From JABLTI01 sp035528035 (GTDB taxonomy: Archaea > Asgardarchaeota > Heimdallarchaeia > JABLTI01): a stretch of 64,000 nt of DNA. The first letter of the stretch is position 1. Each line of letters starts with the position of its first letter. The translations under genes were made by a program, and so were the position numbers. The notes under the pieces were generated by a model, which was not told the DNA's origin, made no database searches, and saw nothing but the letters and a program-made list of their open reading frames with translations. This document shows positions 63,839-64,000 of the stretch, one piece after another. The stretch covers positions 1 through 64,000 of the forward strand of contig DATKZI010000052.1 of assembly GCA_035528035.1 (NCBI GenBank). Direction: 5' to 3'.

Positions 63839-64000
63839 TTACGTTTCATCAAATTTTGGTTTGCAAACAGTAGATGAAAGAACAAATGAGAAATCTTCAG
63901 TTATTAATTTATAAGCGTCATTAAAAACATCAGTTAAACCTTTCCAGTTCTTTATAACATCTTTAAATTCTTTCTCAAATTCATTTCCAAAATCTTTGAG
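63839..64000 (-). CDS. C-terminus of an unidentified protein (5' end beyond the window)
   Basis: An open frame entering from the right edge ends at TAA (63839-63841). It encodes 53 residues in the window, helical and Lys/Phe-rich (FEKEFKDVIKNWKG, VLSSTVCKPKFDET). No family can be assigned from this fragment. It reads in the same direction as the ribosomal operon but is about 230 bases upstream of it. Confidence 0.5.
   Translation of the reverse strand, partial: LKDFGNEFEKEFKDVIKNWKGLTDVFNDAYKLITEDFSFVLSSTVCKPKFDET

Overview
This window is archaeal, AT-rich and almost fully coding. The archaeal calls rest on the exosome/SBDS/KEOPS block, the archaeal route to coenzyme A (pantoate kinase plus phosphopantothenate synthetase), aEF-1beta, ABCE1, eL43, uS13-uS4-uS11 in archaeal arrangement, and a tRNA-Arg with a bulge-helix-bulge intron. 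A short eS30 gene points towards the TACK/Asgard side rather than most Euryarchaeota. The low GC, the large LamG-type surface protein and the bacterial-type metabolic genes would fit an Asgard (Promethearchaeota) lineage, but that placement is inference. Ribosome binding sites are often GGAGG or GGTGA, and TTG is used repeatedly as a start codon.

Region by region. 1-11.4 kb (minus strand): a tightly packed seven-gene operon of unrecognised membrane and surface proteins. It holds two related signal-peptide/C-anchor proteins, a 1317-residue DUF2341-LamG protein with a cytoplasmic tail, a coiled-coil membrane protein, a small helical protein, a two-membrane-segment protein and a P-loop NTPase that runs off the left edge. 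A good TATA box and a foldable leader RNA precede it. This is the best candidate for an undescribed system. 11.6-15.5 kb: arginyl-tRNA synthetase and a REC-PAS-GAF regulator. 15.9-20.5 kb: a complete group 3b NiFe (sulf)hydrogenase operon with its maturation protease. 20.5-26.7 kb: a membrane methyltransferase-like protein whose end overlaps an antisense intron-containing tRNA-Arg(CCU), a VWA protein, a methyltransferase, a bacterial-type phosphoglycerate mutase and Elp3.

26.8-31.9 kb (minus): the exosome superoperon SBDS-Rrp4-Rrp41-Rrp42-eL43-Brix-Pcc1, followed by eS30. 32-41 kb: small membrane and zinc-ribbon proteins, IleRS, aEF-1beta, a divergent ABC transporter pair with a fused permease, and a lipid-kinase family protein. 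41-49 kb: nearly the whole archaeal route to 4'-phosphopantetheine (CoaBC, aspartate/tyrosine decarboxylase, PanE, PanB, phosphopantothenate synthetase, pantoate kinase), interrupted by an oppositely oriented surface C11 protease. 49-61.5 kb: a DUF1295 enzyme, an acetyltransferase, ABCE1, two tandem paralogous membrane proteins, TyrRS with a TATA box and foldable leader, a VOC protein, gamma-glutamyltransferase, a PRC-barrel protein, an FAH-family enzyme, an aminotransferase and an acyl-ACP thioesterase. 61.7-63.6 kb: a zinc-ribbon protein and uS11, uS4, uS13. A further gene enters from the right edge.

I saw no CRISPR array, insertion sequence, rRNA or prophage. All function calls are from reading motifs and overall resemblance; no database search was run.
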